Assembly: GCA_963971225.1 (NCBI GenBank)
Contig: OZ020267.1
Span: 84,867,648-84,931,647 of the forward strand
DNA from: Melieria omissa
Taxonomy: Eukaryota > Arthropoda > Insecta > Diptera > Ulidiidae
Direction of reading: 5' to 3'
Length of the DNA stretch: 64,000 nt
The notes beneath the pieces are model-generated. The model did not search any database. It had not been told where the DNA came from and saw only the letters and a list, made by a program, of their open reading frames with translations. Positions 32,000 through 44,600 of this stretch are shown here, piece by piece. A program made the position numbers and the translations under genes. Numbering within the stretch: position 1 is the first letter of the stretch; every line of letters begins with the position of its first letter.

Positions 32000-34208
32000 G
32001 ATGATTGACCATTATAGAAAGCATACGAGTCTAGCTAAATAATAAGGCATAATATTATTAAAATCCGTTAACGGGTCGAGATTTAACAGCCATAATTTCG
32101 ATCATGCTGCCGGTGGGATATTTTTTTATTTACCAAATTGGTGAAAGGTGGTCACTCTGGCTTAATTTTGACGCCATTTTGATTAAAGTGATTGTGCGTA
32201 CTTAGGTTCCACAAGCATTTGATTGGTTATATAGATCAGAGGTGCATTCTTTCAATCAGTCGTTGTTGTGACAGCAACGAAGCAACACGTGTGGGGGCTG
32301 CGCGGATTTTTGTTTTGTTGCCTCAAGAAATTGTATGTAAGGAACATTATATTTTTTTCACTTATAATTTTAAGGGTCAAGCGAAATGCACAATGTGCTT
32401 TCAACTAATTCAATTAATTAAATCATTTGTTTGCATTTTTTGGGCAACTTTACATGTATTGGTTTTTGCTTTTCCATAAGAATATTTTGGGCACCCCTGA
32501 TATAGATGTATCATGTGGTCGATATCACTTTTCCACAACGAAATTCTCCTGCATTATTTGAGATAGCGAGAAGATTGACCCCATTTATGAAAGCTCAAAA
32601 CTCCAGCTAGGTTTTAAGGTTATTATTTTTTCTATAAACCTAGAATCATCATACTTTACAAGCATTTTATCGATTTTGCAGTAGGCAGCCATTTAATGTC
32701 ACTCCTGCGCATCGATCTGTTCATGATTGCCGAATAGTAATCAAATTATTGATTTAATTTGATAAAGCTGCAATCTCTAGCTACATTCTAAGGGGTTTTT
32801 TATTAACGTAACCCCTACCGTTTGGAATCTATAAGCACTTTAGTGGTGAGTGTGTATTTTGTAATAGGCAGTTTTTCAATGTTATCCTTGCGCATCGCTA
32901 TGCTCATTATTCCTGACGGATAATGAAAAGGTAGGGACCAATATAGAAAGCATAAGACTCTGGCTACATTTTAAGGGGTCAATTATTAATATGCACTTAT
33001 GCATTTGGTGTTGACAAGCATTTCAGTGGTTGCACCCAAGTAGCAATTTTTTCAAAGTCACCGTTCCAAATCGATTTGCTTTCGAACCTTGGGGTATAGA
33101 AGGATGATTGATACCATTATAGAAAGCATACGAGTCTAGCTAAATAATAAGGCATAATATTATTAAAATCCGTTAACGGGTCGAGATTTAACAGCCATAA
33201 TTTCGATCATGCTGCCGGTGGGATATTTTTTTTATTTACCAAATTGGTGAAAGGTGGTCACTCTGGCTTAATTTTGACGCCATTTTGATTAAAGTGATTG
33301 TGCGTACTTAGGTTCCACAAGCATTTGATTGGTTATATAGATCAGAGGTGCATTCTTTCAATCAGTCGTTGTTGTGACAGCAACGAAGCAACACGTGTGG
33401 GGGCTGCGCGGATTTTTGTTTTGTTGCCTCAAGAAATTGTATGTAAGGAACATTATATTTTTTTCACTTATAATTTTAAGGGTCAAGCGAAATGCACAAT
33501 GTGCTTTCAACTAATTCAATTAATTAAATCATTTGTTTGCATTTTTTGGGCAACTTTACATGTATTGGTTTTTGCTTTTCCATAAGAATATTTTGGGCAC
33601 CCCTGATATAGATGTATCATGTGGTCGATATCACTTTTCCACAACGAAATTCTCCTGCATTATTTGAGATAGCGAGAAGATTGACCCCATTTATGAAAGC
33701 TCAAAACTCCAGCTAGGTTTTAAGGTTATTATTTTTTCTATAAACCTAGAATCATCATACTTTACAAGCATTTTATCGATTTTGCAGTAGGCAGCCATTT
33801 AATGTCACTCCTGCGCATCGATCTGTTCATGATTGCCGAATAGTAATCAAATTATTGATTTAATTTGATAAAGCTGCAATCTCTAGCTACATTCTAAGGG
33901 GTTTTTTATTAACGTAACCCCTACCGTTTGGAATCTATAAGCACTTTAGTGGTGAGTGTGTATTTTGTAATAGGCAGTTTTTCAATGTTATCCTTGCGCA
34001 TCGCTATGCTCATTATTCCTGACGGATAATGAAAAGGTAGGGACCAATATAGAAAGCATAAGACTCTGGCTACATTTTAAGGGGTCAATTATTAATATGC
34101 ACTTATGCATTTGGTGTTGACAAGCATTTCAGTGGTTGCACCCAAGTAGCAATTTTTTCAAAGTCACCGTTCCAAATCGATTTGCTTTCGAACCTTGGGG
34201 TACAGAAG
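32000..34208 (+). repeat. Two recently duplicated 1.1-kb satellite monomers
   Basis: Monomers at 32000 (1103 bp) and 33103 (1106 bp) share private variants. Both lack the segment between TTGTATGTA and GGAACATT, and both have ATTCTAAGGGG, CCCCTACCG, GCATCGCTATG and CATTTCAGTGG. They are nearly identical to each other, so this is a recent local duplication. A third monomer near 53911-54135 shares the TTGTATGTAAGGAAC deletion. Confidence 0.9.
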
Positions 34209-37200
34209 GATGATTGATACCATTATAGAAAGCATACGACTGTAGCTAAATAATAAGGCATAATAATATTAAAATCCGTTAACGGGTCGAGATTTAACAG
34301 CCATAATTTCGATCATGCTGCCGGTGGGATATTTTTTTTATTTACCAAATTGGTGAAAGGTGGTCACTCTGGCTTAATTTTGACGCCATTTTGATTAAAG
34401 TGATTGTGCGTACTTAGGTTCCACAAGCATTTGATTGGTTGTATAGATCAGAGGTGCATTCTTTCAATCAGTCGTTGTTGTGACAGCAACGAAGCAACAC
34501 GTGTGGGGCTGCGCGGATTTTTGTTTTGTTGCCTCAAGAAATTCTATGTATGAAAAAAAATTAGATGCTTTTGTTGTTGTAGTTTTTGTTTTGGCGATTG
34601 GTTGGCCTTTCGGCAATGACAATTGGGAACATTATATTTTTTTCACTTATAATTTTAAGGGTCAAGCGAAATGCACAATGTGCTTTCAACTAATTCAATT
34701 AATTAAATAATTTGTTTGCATTTTTTTTGGGCAACTTTACATGTAGTGGTTTTTGCTTTTCCATAAGAAGATTGTGGGCACCCCCTGATATAGATGTATC
34801 ATTTGGTCGATATCACTTTTCCACAACGAAATTCTCCTGCATTATTTGAGATAACGAGAAGATTGACCCCATTTATGAAAGCTCAAAACTCCAGCTAGGT
34901 TTTAAGGTTGATATTTTTTCTATAAACCTAGAATCATCATGTTTTACAAACATTTTATCGATTTTGCAGTAGGCAGCCATTTAATGTCACTCTTGCGCAT
35001 CGATCTGTTCATGATTGCCGAATAGTAATCAAATTATTGATTTAATTTGATAAAGCTGCAATCTCTAGCTACATTTTAAGGGGTTTTTATTAACGTAACC
35101 CATACCGTTTGGAATCTATAAGCACTTTAGTGGTGAGTGTGTATTTTGTAATAGGCAGTTTTTCAATGTTATCCTTGCGCATCGATATGCTCATTATTCC
35201 TGAAGGAAAATGAAAAGTTAGGGACCAATATAGAAAGCATAAGAATCTGGCTAAATTTTAAGGGGTCAATTATTAATATGCACTTATGCATTTGGTGTTG
35301 ACAAGCATTTTAGTGGTTGCACCCAAGTAGCAATTTTTTCAAAGTCACCGTTCCAAATCGATTTGCTTTGGGGTATAGAAGGATGATTGATACCATTATA
35401 GAAAGCATACGAGTCTAGCTAAATAATAAGGCATCATATTATTAAAATCCGTTAACGGGTCGAGATTTAACAGCCATAATTTCGATCATGCTGCCGGTGG
35501 GATATTTTTTTTATTTACCAAATTGGTGAAAGGTGGTCACTCTGGCTTAATTTTGACGCCATTTTGATTAAAGTGATTGATTGGTTATATAGATCAGAGG
35601 TGCATTGTTTCAATCAGTCGTTGTTGTGACAGCAACGAAGCAACACGTGTGGGGGCTGCGCGGATTTTTGTTTTGTTGCCTCAAGAAATTCTATGTATGA
35701 AAAAAAATTAGATGCTTTTGTTGTTGTAGTTTTTATTTTGGCGATTGGTTGGCCTTTCGGCAATGACAAATGGGAACATTATATTTTTTTCACTTATAAT
35801 TTTAAGGGTCAAGCGAAATGCACAATGTGCTTTCAACTAATTCAATTAATTAAATAATTTGTTTGCATTTTTTTGGGCAACTTTACATGTATTGGTTTTT
35901 GCTTTTCCATAAGAAGATTTTGGGCACCCCTGATATAGATGTATCATTTGGTCGATATCACTTTTCCACAACGAAATTCTCCTGCATTATTTGAGATAGC
36001 GAGAAGATTGACCCCATTTATGAAAGCTCAAAACTCCAGCTAGGTTTTAAGGTTATTATTTTTTCTATAAACCTAGAATCATCATATTTTACAAGCATTT
36101 TATCGAATTTGCAGTAGGCAGCCATTTAATGTCACTCTTGCGCTCGATCTGTTCATGATTGCCTAATAGTAATCAAATTATTGATTTAATTTGATAAAGC
36201 TGCAATCTCTAGCTACATTTTAAGGGGTTTTTTATTAACGTAACCCATACCGTTTGGAATCTATAAGCACTTTAGTGGTGAGTGTGTATTTTGTAATAGG
36301 CAGTTTTTCAATGTTATGATATGCTCATTATTCCTGAAGGATAATGAAAAGTTAGGGACCAATATAGAAAGCATAAGACTCTGGCTAAATTTTAAGGGGT
36401 CAATTATTAATATGCACTTATGCATTTGGTGTTGACAAGCATTTTAGTGGTTGCACCCAAGTAGCAATTTTTTCAAAGTCACCGTTCCAAATCGATTTGC
36501 TTTCGAACCTTGGGGTATAGAAGGATGATTGATACCATTATAGAAAGCATAGGAGTCTAGCTAAATAATAAGGCATATTATTATTAAAATCCGTTAACGG
36601 GTCGAGATTTAACAGCCATAACTTCGATCATGCTGCCGGTGGGATATTTTTTTTATTTACCAAATTGGTGAAAGGTGGTCACTCTGGCTTAATTTTGACG
36701 CCATTTTGATTAAAGTGATTGTGCGTACTTAGGTTCCACAAGCATAGATCAGAGGTGCATTCTTTCAATCAGTCGTTGTTGTGACAGCAATGAAGCAACA
36801 CGTGTGGGGCTGCGCGGATTTTTGTTTTGTTGCCTCAAGAAATTCTATGTATGAAAAAAAATTAGATGCTTTTGTTGTTGTAGTTTTTGTTTTGGCGATT
36901 GGTTGGCCTTTCGGCAATGACAATTGGGAACATTATATTTTTTTCACTTATAATTTTAAGGGTCAAGCGAAATGCACAATGTTCTTTCAACTAATTCAAT
37001 TAATTAAATAATTTGTTTGCATTTTTTTGGGCAACTTTACATGTATTGGTTTTTGCTATTCCATAAGAAGATTTTGGGCACCCCCTGATATAGATGTATC
37101 ATGTGGTCGATATCACTTTTCCACAATGAAATTCTCCTGCATTATTTGAGATAGCGAGAAGATTGACCCCATTTATGAAAGCTCAAAACTCCAGCTAGGT

Positions 37201-38925
37201 TTTAAGGTTGATATTTTTTCTATAAACCTAGAATCATCATATTTTACAAGCATTTTATCGATTTTGCAGTAGGCAGCCATTTAATGTCACCCTTGCGCAT
37301 CGATCTGTTCATGATTGCCGAATAGTAATCAAATTATTGATTTAATTTGATAAAGCTGCAATCTCTAGCTACATTTTAAGGGGTTTTTTATTAACGTAAC
37401 CCATACCGTTTGGAATCTATAAGCACTTTAGTGGTGAGTGTGTATTTTGTAATAGGCAGTTTTTCAATGTTATCCCTGCGCATCGATATGCTCATTATTC
37501 CTGAAGGAAAATGACAAGTTAGGGACCAATATAGAAAGCAGAAGAATCTGGCTAAATTTTAAGGGGTCAATTATTAATATGCACTTATGCATTTGGTGTT
37601 GACAAGCATTTTAGTGGTTGCACCCAAGTAGCAATTTTTTCAAAGTCACCGTTCCAAATCGATTTGCTTTCGAACCTTGGGGTATAGAAGGATGATTGAT
37701 ACCATTATAGAAAGCATACGAGTCTAGCTAAATAATAAGGCATCATATTATTAAAATCCGTTAACGGGTCGAGATTTAACAGCCATAATTTCGATCATGC
37801 TGCCGGTGGGATATTTTTTTTATTTACCAAATTGGTGAAAGGTGGTCACTCTGGCTTAATTTTGACGCCATTTTGATTAAAGTGATTGTGCGTACTTAGG
37901 TTCCACAAGCATTTGATTGGTTATATAGATCAGAGGTGCATTCTTTCAATCAGTCGTTGTTGTGACAGCAACGAAGCAACACGTGTGGGGGCTGCGAGGA
38001 TTTTCGTTTTGTTGCCTTAAGAAATTGTATGTATGAAAAAAAATTAGATGCTTTTGTTGTTGTAGTTTTTGTTTTGGCGATTGGTTGGCCTTTCGGCAAT
38101 GACAAATGGGAACATTATATTTTTTTCACTTATAATTTTAAGGGTCAAGCGAAATGCACAATGTGCTTTCAACTAATTCAATTAATTAAATAATTTGTTT
38201 GCATTTTTTTGGGCAACTTTACATGTATTGGTTTTTGCTTTTCCATAAGAAGATTTTGGGCACCCCTGATATAGATGTATCATTTGGTCGATATCACTTT
38301 TCCACAACGAAATTCTCCTGCATTATTTGAGATAGCGAGAAGATTGACCCCATTTATGAAAGCTCAAAACTCCAGCTAGGTTTTAAGGTTGATATTTTTT
38401 CTATAAACCTAGAATCATCATGTTTTACAAGCATTTTATCGATTTTGCAGTAGGCAGCCATTTAATGTCACTCTTGCGCATCGATCTGTTCATGATTGCC
38501 GAATAGTAATCAAATTATTGATTTAATTTGATAAAGCTGCAATCTCTAGCTACATTTTAAGGGGTTTTTTATTAACGTAACCCATACCGTTTGGAATCTA
38601 TAAGCACTTTAGTGGTGAGTGTGTATTTTGTAATAGGCAGTTTTTCAATGTTATCCTTGCGCATCGATATGCTCATTATTCCTAAAGGATAATGAAAAGT
38701 TAGGGACCAATATAGAAAGCATAAGACTCTGGCTAAATTTTAAGGGGTCAATTATTAATATGCACATATGCATTTGGTGTTGACAAGCATTTTAGTGGTT
38801 GCACCCAAGTAGCAATTTTTTCAAAGTCACCGTTCCAAATCGATTTGCTTTCGAACCTTGTGGTATAGAAGGATGATTGATACCATTATAGAAAGCATAC
38901 GAGTCTAGCTAAATCATAAGGCATA

Positions 38926-40002
38926 GGGGAGAGTGGGGCGAATCGTTACATGGGGCGAATCGTTACAGAGCGATATCTTAAAAATTACGCCACCATATAT
39001 CAAATGTCGCATAGCTAAATGTTCGTCACCTTCAGCCGCTCATTTGGTTCGGTGACATTCCAATTCTCAGTAGAAAACTGACGCTTGACAGGGTAAAATG
39101 TGTTTTGTGACTTGTAAAATTCATATTTGGATGTCTACAATCTTTCAATTTCGAGTGCTAAATAATTTTGTGATCAATCGAAAGTGTATGTTTTTTTTAT
39201 CTTTATTGTGTTGCCTTTCGCGTAAAAAAAGAAAATTCGCAAATATTGTTACCGTGTCTTTGCAAAGCCATTCCATAGCAAACATGTCACAGTGGGGCGA
39301 ATCGTTACATTTCGTATGGGGCGAATCGTGACGGTCATTTGTTATGCATTTAAGCGTCTGACGCAATTTTGAAGACTGCGTTATTGCTTGTGTTTGTAGA
39401 AAAATCATCTGTGTTGTTCGTCATGATATGTTTTTTATAATTTTCGTGATTTTTTTTTATTTTTCATTACTTTATTGCAACTTTTCAAAAATCATCTGAG
39501 GCAGCACCGAAACGCATAAGCCAGCGTCGAAGCGCCATCATTGCGATTGATTATGCTGATGTTGAGTCAGATTCTGATTAAAAATCAAATTTTTAATTTT
39601 TCATTTTTTCATATATTTTTCCACCATTTTCTTTTGGCATGTTGGTCAATTTAACCATCAAACATGTATTCGTTTTCTTAATAAAAATGAAGTAAATAAT
39701 TGAAATATTATTTGTGTATACATATTTTGATTTCAGCGCCTCAACATTTGAAAAAAGCGAGTGTAACGATTCGCCCCATACTGCGTAACGATTCGCCCCA
39801 CACTTTTTAATATGCCATTTTTTGGACACTTTGGGAATATCGACATAACTTATTTCGTATTTGTCCTACACCTAAGTGTTTATAATCAAAAGTTGCGCAA
39901 AATAACAGGCTTCAAAACGATATATAACATGGTCGACAATTTTTTCGCAGATAAAAAATATTGGGCTTACAAAAAAGCGTAACGATTCGCCCCACTCTCC
40001 CC
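38926..40002. mobile_element. 1077-bp TIR DNA transposon with seven subterminal 17-bp motifs, copy 1
   Basis: It has perfect 24-bp inverted repeats (38926-38949 and 39979-40002, starting GGGGAGAGTGGGGCGAATCG) and a TA duplication (38924-38925 and 40003-40004). The motif TGGGGCGAATCGTTACA, or a close variant, occurs four times forward (38934, 38951, 39293, 39317) and three times inverted (39762-39778, 39784-39800, 39978-39994), so the left and right halves are oppositely oriented. No transposase is encoded. The short ORFs at 39098-39331 (+) and 39593-39829 (-) show no recognisable domain. The superfamily is not assigned. The TA duplication allows Tc1/mariner, pogo or ISL2EU-type elements. Confidence 0.87.
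39450..39581 (+). pseudogene. Possible transposase C-terminal remnant, copy 1
   Basis: A 43-codon open stretch lies between two stops. The last 25 or so residues have coding-like composition (basic APKRISQRRS, then acidic ESDSD at the stop at 39579-39581), unlike the AT-rich surroundings. It may be the last exon end of the lost transposase. The start is unknown. It is preserved in the second copy at about 46918-47049. Confidence 0.3.
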
Positions 40003-41663
40003 TAATATTATTAAAATCCGTTAACGGGTCGAGATTTAACAGCCATAATTTCGATCATGCTGCCGGTGGGATATTTTTTTTATTTACCAAATTGGTGAAA
40101 GGTGGTCACTCTGGCTTAATTTTGACGCCATTTTGATAAAAGTGATTGTGCGTACTTAGGTTCCACAAGCATTTGATTGGTTATATAGATCAGAGGTCCA
40201 TTCTTTCAATCAGTCGTTGTTGTGACAGCAACGAAGCAACACGTGTGGGTGCTCCGCGGATTTTTGTTTTGTTGCCTCAAGAAATTGTATGTATGAAAAA
40301 AAATTAGATGCTTTTGTTGTTGTAGTTTTTGTTTTGGCGATTGGTTGGCCTTTCGGCAATGACAAATAGGAACATTATATTTTTTTCACTTATAATTTTA
40401 AGGGTCAAGCGAAATGCACAATGTGCTTTCAACTAATTCAATTAATTAAATAATTTGTTTGCATTTTTTTTGGGCAACTTTACATGTATTGGTTTTTGCT
40501 TTTCCATAAGAAGATTTTGGGCACCCCTGATATAGATGTATCATGTGGTCGATATCACTTTTCCCCAACGAAATTCTCCTGCATTATTTGAGATAGCGAG
40601 AAGATTGACCCTATTTATGAAAGCTCAAAACTCCAGCTAGGTTTTAAGGTTTTTATTTTTTCTATAAACCTAGAATCATCATATTTTACAAGCATTTTAT
40701 CGATTTTGCAGTAGGCAGCCATTTAATGTCACTCTTACGCATCGATCTGTTCATGATTGCCGAATAGTAATCAAATTATTGATTTAATTTGATAAAGCTG
40801 CAATCTCTAGCTACATTTTAAGGGGTTTTTTATTAACGTAGCCCATACGGTTTGGAATCTATAACCACTTTAGTGGTGAGTGTGTATTTTGTAATAGGCA
40901 GTTTTTCAATGTTATCCTTGCGCATCGATATGCTCATTATTCCTGAAGGATAATGAAAAGTTAGGGACCAATATAATTAAATAATTTGTTTGCATTTTTT
41001 TTGGGCAACTTTACATGTATTGGTTTTTGCTTTTCCATAAGAAGATTTTGGGCACCCCTGATATAGATGTATCATGTGGTCGATATCACTTTTCCACAAC
41101 GAAATTCTCCTGCATTATCTGAGATAGCGAGAAGATTGACCCCATTTATGAAAGTTTAAAACTCCAGCTAGGCTTTAAGGTTATTATTTTTTCTATAAAC
41201 CTAGAATCATCATATTTTACAAGCATTTTATCGATTTTGCAGTAGGCAGCCATTTAATGTCACTCTTACGCATCGATCTGTTCATGATTGCCGAATAGTA
41301 ATCAAATTATTGATTTAATTTGATAAAGCTGCAATCTCTAGCTACATTTTAAGGGGTTTTTTATTAACGTAACCCATACCGTTTGGAATCTATAAGCACT
41401 TTAGTGGTGAGTGTGTATTTTGTAATAGGCAGTTTTTCAATATTATCCCTGCGCATCGATATGCTCATTATTCCTGAAGGAAAATGAAAAGTTAGGGACC
41501 AATATAGAAAGCAGAAGAATCTGGCTAAATTTTAAGGGGTCAATTATTAAAATGCACTTATGCATTTGGTGTTGACAAGCATTTTAGTGGTTGCACCCAA
41601 GTAGCAATTTTTTCAAAGTCACCGTTCCAAATCGATTTGCTTTCGAACCTTGGGGTATAGAAG

Positions 41664-44600
41664 GATGATTGATACCATTATAGAAAGCATACGAGTCTAG
41701 CTAAATAATAAGGCATAATATTATAAAAATCCGTTAACGGGTCGAGATTTAACAGCCATAATTTCGATCATGCTGCCGGTGGGATATTTTTTTTATTTAC
41801 CAAATTGGTGAAAGGTGGTCACTCTGGCTTAATTTTGACGCCATTTTGATTAAAGTGATTGTGCGTACTTAGGTTCCACAAGCATTTGATTGGTTGTATA
41901 GATCAGAGGTGCATTCTTTCAATCAGTCGTTGTTGTGACAGCAACGAAGCAACACGTGTGGAGCTGCGCGGATTTTTGTTTTGTTGCCTCAAGAAATTCT
42001 ATGTATGAAAAAAAATTAGATGCTTTTGTTGTTGTAGTTTTTGTTTTGGCGATTGGTTGGCCTTTCGGCAATGACAATTGGGAACATTATATTTTTTTCA
42101 CTTATAATTTTAAGGGTCAAGCGAAATGCACAATGTGCTTTCAACTAATTCAATTAATTAAATAATTTGTTTGCATTTTTTTTGGGCAACTTTACATGTA
42201 GAGGTTTTTGCTTTTCCATAAGAAGATTGTGGGAACCCCCTGATATAGATGTATCATTTGGTCGATATCACTTTTCCACAACGAAATTCTCCTGCATTAT
42301 TTGAGATAACGAGAAGATTGACCCCATTTATGAAAGCTCAAAACTCCAGCTAGGTTTTAAGGTTGATATTTTTTCTATAAACCTAGAATCATCATGTTTT
42401 ACAAACATTTTATCGATTTTGCAGTAGGCAGCCATTTAATGTCACTCTTGCGCATCGATCTGTTCATGATTGCCGAATAGTAATCACATTATTGATTTAA
42501 TTTGATAAAGCTGCAATCTCTAGCTACATTTTAAGGGGTTTTTTATTAACGTAACCCATACCGTTTGGAATCTATAAGCACTTTAGTGGTGAGTGTGTAT
42601 TTTGTAATAGGCAGTTTTTCAATGTTATCCTTGCGCATCGATATGCTCATTATTCCTGAAGGAAAATGAAAAGTTAGGGACCAATATAGAAAGCATAAGA
42701 ATCTGGCTAAATTTTAAGGGGTCAATTATTAATATGCACTTATGCATTTGGTGTTGACAAGCATTTTAGTGGTTGCACCCAAGTAGCAATTTTTTCAAAG
42801 TCACCGTTCCAAATCGATTTGCTTTGGGGTATAGAAGGATGATTGATACCATTATAGAAAGCATACGAGTCTAGCTAAATAATAAGGCATCATATTATTA
42901 AAATCCGTTAACGGGTCGAGATTTAACAGCCATAATTTCGATCATGCTGCCGGTGGGATATTTTTTTTATTTACCAAATTGGTGAAAGGTGGTCACTCTG
43001 GCTTAATTTTGACGCCATTTTGATTAAAGTGATTGATTGGTTATATAGATCAGAGGTGCATTGTTTCAATCAGTCGTTGTTGTGACAGCAACGAAGCAAC
43101 ACGTGTGGGGGCTGCGCGGATTTTTGTTTTGTTGCCTCAAGAAATTCTATGTATGAAAAAAAATTAGATGCTTTTGTTGTTGTAGTTTTTATTTTGGCGA
43201 TTGGTTGGCCTTTCGGCAATGACAAATGGGAACATTATATTTTTTTCACTTATAATTTTAAGGGTCAAGCGAAATGCACAATGTGCTTTCAACTAATTCA
43301 ATTAATTAAATAATTTGTTTGCATTTTTTTGGGCAACTTTACATGTATTGGTTTTTGCTTTTCCATAAGAAGATTTTGGGCACCCCTGATATAGATGTAT
43401 CATTTGGTCGATATCACTTTTCCACAACGAAATTCTCCTGCATTATTTGAGATAGCGAGAAGATTGACCCCATTTATGAAAGCTCAAAACTCCAGCTAGG
43501 TTTTAAGGTTATTATTTTTTCTATAAACCTAGAATCATCATATTTTACAAGCATTTTATCGAATTTGCAGTAGGCAGCCATTTAATGTCACTCTTGCGCA
43601 TCGATCTGTTCATGATTGCCTAATAGTAATCAAATTATTGATTTAATTTGATAAAGCTGCAATCTCTAGCTACATTTTAAGGGGTTTTTTATTAACGTAA
43701 CCCATACCGTTTGGAATCTATAAGCACTTTAGTGGTGAGTGTGTATTTTGTAATAGGCAGTTTTTCAATGTTATCCTTGCGCATCGATATGCTCATTATT
43801 CCTGACGGATAATGAAAAGGTAGGGACCAATATAGAAAGCATAAGACTCTGGCTAAATTTTAACGGGTCAATTATTAATATGCACTTATGCATTTGGTGT
43901 TGACAAGCATTTTAGTGGTTGCACCCAAGTAGCAATTTTTTCAAAGTCACCGTTCCAAATCGATTTGCTTTCGAACCTTGGGGTATAGAAGGATGATTGA
44001 TACCATTATAGAAAGCATAGGAGTCTAGCTAAATAATAAGGCATAATATTATTAAAATCCGTTAACGGGTCGAGATTTAACAGCCATAACTTCGATCATG
44101 CTGCCGGTGGGATATTTTTTTTATTTACCAAATTGGTGAAAGGTGGTCACTCTGGCTTAATTTTGACGCCATTTTGATTAAAGTGATTGTGCGTACTTAG
44201 GTTCCACAAGCATAGATCAGAGGTGCATTCTTTCAATCAGTCGTTGTTGTGACAGCAATGAAGCAACACGTGTGGGGCTGCGCGGATTTTTGTTTTGTTG
44301 CCTCAAGAAATTCTATGTATGAAAAAAAATTAGATGCTTTTGTTGTTGTAGTTTTTGTTTTGGCGATTGGTTGGCCTTTCGGCAATGACAATTGGGAACA
44401 TTATATTTTTTTCACTTATAATTTTAAGGGTCAAGCGAAATGCACAATGTTCTTTCAACTAATTCAATTAATTAAATAATTTGTTTGCATTTTTTTGGGC
44501 AACTTTACATGTATTGGTTTTTGCTTTTCCATAAGAAGATTTTGGGCACCCCTGATATAGATGTATCATTTGGTCGATATCACTTTTCCACAACGAAATT

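Larger units (their letters stand above)
34209..41663 (+). repeat. Satellite array, first copy of a segmental duplication (period about 7.46 kb)
   Basis: Monomer starts: 34209, 35382, 36524, 37691 and 38872. The last is interrupted by the TIR element at 38926-40002. At about 40975 the array jumps from GGGACCAATATA to ATTAAATAATTTG, giving a composite monomer. The block from about 34.3 to 41.27 kb matches about 41.8-48.73 kb, including the element, the composite junction and private changes (GTTGTATAG, GCAATGAAGC, AAGTTTAAAACTCC). No gene is evident outside the element. Confidence 0.9.

Noticed and set aside
39098..39331. A 77-residue ORF inside the TIR element as its transposase
   Set aside because: It is too short, with no catalytic or DNA-binding motif, and part of it simply reads through the 17-bp subterminal motifs.
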